Shown here piece after piece: positions 63,018 through 64,000 of a stretch of 64,000 nucleotides of DNA. Position numbers and translations under genes: made by a program. The DNA lies in NCBI RefSeq assembly GCF_003609835.1, contig NZ_AP017898.1:1922001-1986000 (forward strand), given 5' to 3'. The notes below the pieces were generated by a model that saw nothing but the letters and a program-made list of their open reading frames with translations, did not search any database and was not told the origin of the DNA. The DNA comes from Sphingopyxis sp. FD7. GTDB taxonomy: Bacteria; Pseudomonadota; Alphaproteobacteria; Sphingomonadales; Sphingomonadaceae. The first letter of the stretch is position 1. Every line of letters starts with the position of its first letter.

Positions 63018-64000
63018 GGCCGTGCCCCCCCCACGCGGCGGCGCATCGCGGCGAGCAGCGCCTCGCGGTCGTAACGATAGACGCTCTGGTCGTCGGGCGC
63101 CGTCGCCTCGATCGACGATCGCAGGCGGATCACCGGCACCTCGCCCGCGCCATGGTCGCAAAGCTCGCTCTCGTCCGACAGGCAGAGCAGCAGGTCGGGA
63201 GTTTCGTCGGCGGTCTCGCCCGCGAGCGTGACGCGATACCCCGCGCCGCGCAGGATCGGCGCCAGGAAATTGGCGCCCCAGCCGTCATGGTCGTCGGCCA
63301 GATGGCAGAGCGGTTCGCGCAGCGGCAACGGGGCCGGGCGAACGGCCTGTTGTTCCATCAGCCAGAAGGGGTCGATCAGCTCGACCGGTTCGCCGCCAAT
63401 CAGTGCGACGCCCGCGATCAACCCCGGCGTCGGCGATGGCTGGATCGCATCGGGCAGCCGAACGATGTCGATGACTTCGGCGATCGGGTAGCACAGCACC
63501 GATCGGCCGTCGTGGAGGCGGAGAAGCTTGATGTTGCCCTCTCCGGCCGGCGGCTGGGCGGTGTGGACCGGGAAAATCGCCTCGCCGATCTGCGCCTGCA
63601 CGCGGCCCGCACTTTCGAACAGCGCGGACGCCGGGACGTCCTCGACGCGCTCGATCACCGACAGGCGGATGCCGCGCACCCGCTTGTTCAGATCGCGGAA
63701 CAGCAGCAGCTGCGTCGCGTTGCGCGTCGCCAGCGCGTCGGCCTCGGCGTCGGCCAGCCCGTCCTTGCTGCGCCCCGCTTCGCTGGCGTCGATCCCCGCG
63801 ACCGCGAGCAGCCCCTGCACGTCGAGGAGGAGCACCGGGCGGCCGTTGTCGGGCAGCGTCGTCCCCGCATAAAGCCCCGTCGCCATGATCATCGGCGCCG
63901 CGGGCTTGATCACCAGTTCCTCATGGTCGTGGATCGCCGCCACGCTCAGCGCATAGCTTTGCCCCTGCCCCGGCCGCACGATCACCAGCGCGCGGTCGTC
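63014..64000 (-). CDS. cheA: Chemotaxis histidine kinase CheA, C-terminal part with extra domains (cut by window edge)
   Basis: The last 328 residues are visible and the frame is open to the right edge, so the kinase core lies outside. The visible part starts inside a CheW-like P5 domain (RPVLLLDVQGLLAV), the coupling domain that binds CheW. Unusually it is followed by a second CheW-like stretch (SVLCYPIAEVIDIVRLPDAI ... ALIGGEPVELIDPFWL) and then a receiver-shaped tail (FLAPILRGAGYRVTLA, PDLLLCLSDESEL) that lacks the phospho-acceptor aspartate. Its stop overlaps cheW. The identification relies on these domains and on the operon. Confidence 0.85.
   Translation of the reverse strand, partial: DDRALVIVRPGQGQSYALSVAAIHDHEELVIKPAAPMIMATGLYAGTTLPDNGRPVLLLDVQGLLAVAGIDASEAGRSKDGLADAEADALATRNATQLLLFRDLNKRVRGIRLSVIERVEDVPASALFESAGRVQAQIGEAIFPVHTAQPPAGEGNIKLLRLHDGRSVLCYPIAEVIDIVRLPDAIQPSPTPGLIAGVALIGGEPVELIDPFWLMEQQAVRPAPLPLREPLCHLADDHDGWGANFLAPILRGAGYRVTLAGETADETPDLLLCLSDESELCDHGAGEVPVIRLRSSIEATAPDDQSVYRYDREALLAAMRRRVGGARP

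Overview
The window is GC-rich, densely coded chromosomal DNA from an alphaproteobacterium, most likely of the order Sphingomonadales (Sphingopyxis or a close relative; this is inferred from gene content and repeat style, not from a database search). Supporting signs are CckA, UPF0262, an RcGTA-style endolysin/holin pair, a carotenoid-cleavage-type oxygenase, a DUF6456 protein, an alphaproteobacterial-type LexA box (GAAC-N7-GAAC) in front of recA, and many short palindromic intergenic repeats. No insertion sequence, integrase, CRISPR array or rRNA was seen.

Layout. 1-5 kb: 5' end of dnaB (minus), then UPF0262, a membrane-anchored GH25-like protein, cytidine deaminase and dCTP deaminase (plus), then a reductase/thioesterase pair behind a possible MerR-type operator. 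5-15.5 kb: an OmpR-type two-component pair, a secreted five-EF-hand protein, tRNA-Gly, DNA polymerase IV, RF3, a secreted three-repeat protein and a MASE1-PAS-GGDEF cyclase. 15.5-22.6 kb: TetR regulator, a carotenoid oxygenase, and a nucleotidyltransferase / ATP-grasp / PLP-enzyme trio that looks like an uncharacterised small-molecule pathway, then a Pro/Ala-rich membrane protein containing a 28-bp perfect palindrome. 22.7-29.6 kb: rplJ-rplL, a zinc-ribbon protein, an APC transporter, obgE, a methyltransferase and recF. 29.7-30.3 kb: a very good sigma-54 promoter in front of a 42-residue membrane micro-protein and a 59-residue PspC protein.

30.3-46.9 kb: MDR reductase, DUF6456/XRE divergent pair, glycosyltransferase, yajC-secD-secF, tRNA-Pro, quinone oxidoreductase, endolysin/holin lysis pair, alaS with a coupled SRPBCC gene, GST, arginase-family hydrolase, and recA. 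47-64 kb: cckA with an overlapping single-domain receiver gene, M13 peptidase, smpB-DUF2062, dapA, a soluble lytic transglycosylase, greB, a secreted caspase-Sel1 protein, RNase P RNA, an AmpD-like amidase, and a cheA-cheW-cheY-cheB-cheR operon that runs off the right edge.

Most of the window is core housekeeping: translation (RF3, L10/L12, AlaS, SmpB, tRNAs), protein export (YajC-SecDF), SOS repair (RecA, RecF, Pol IV), wall turnover (amidase, transglycosylase, GH25, GH108) and signalling. The less ordinary parts are the sigma-54/PspC module, the three-enzyme trio, the orphan lysis pair, the secreted caspase protein, the CheA tail and the dispersed palindromic repeats, one of whose cores seems to have been absorbed into the start of dnaB.
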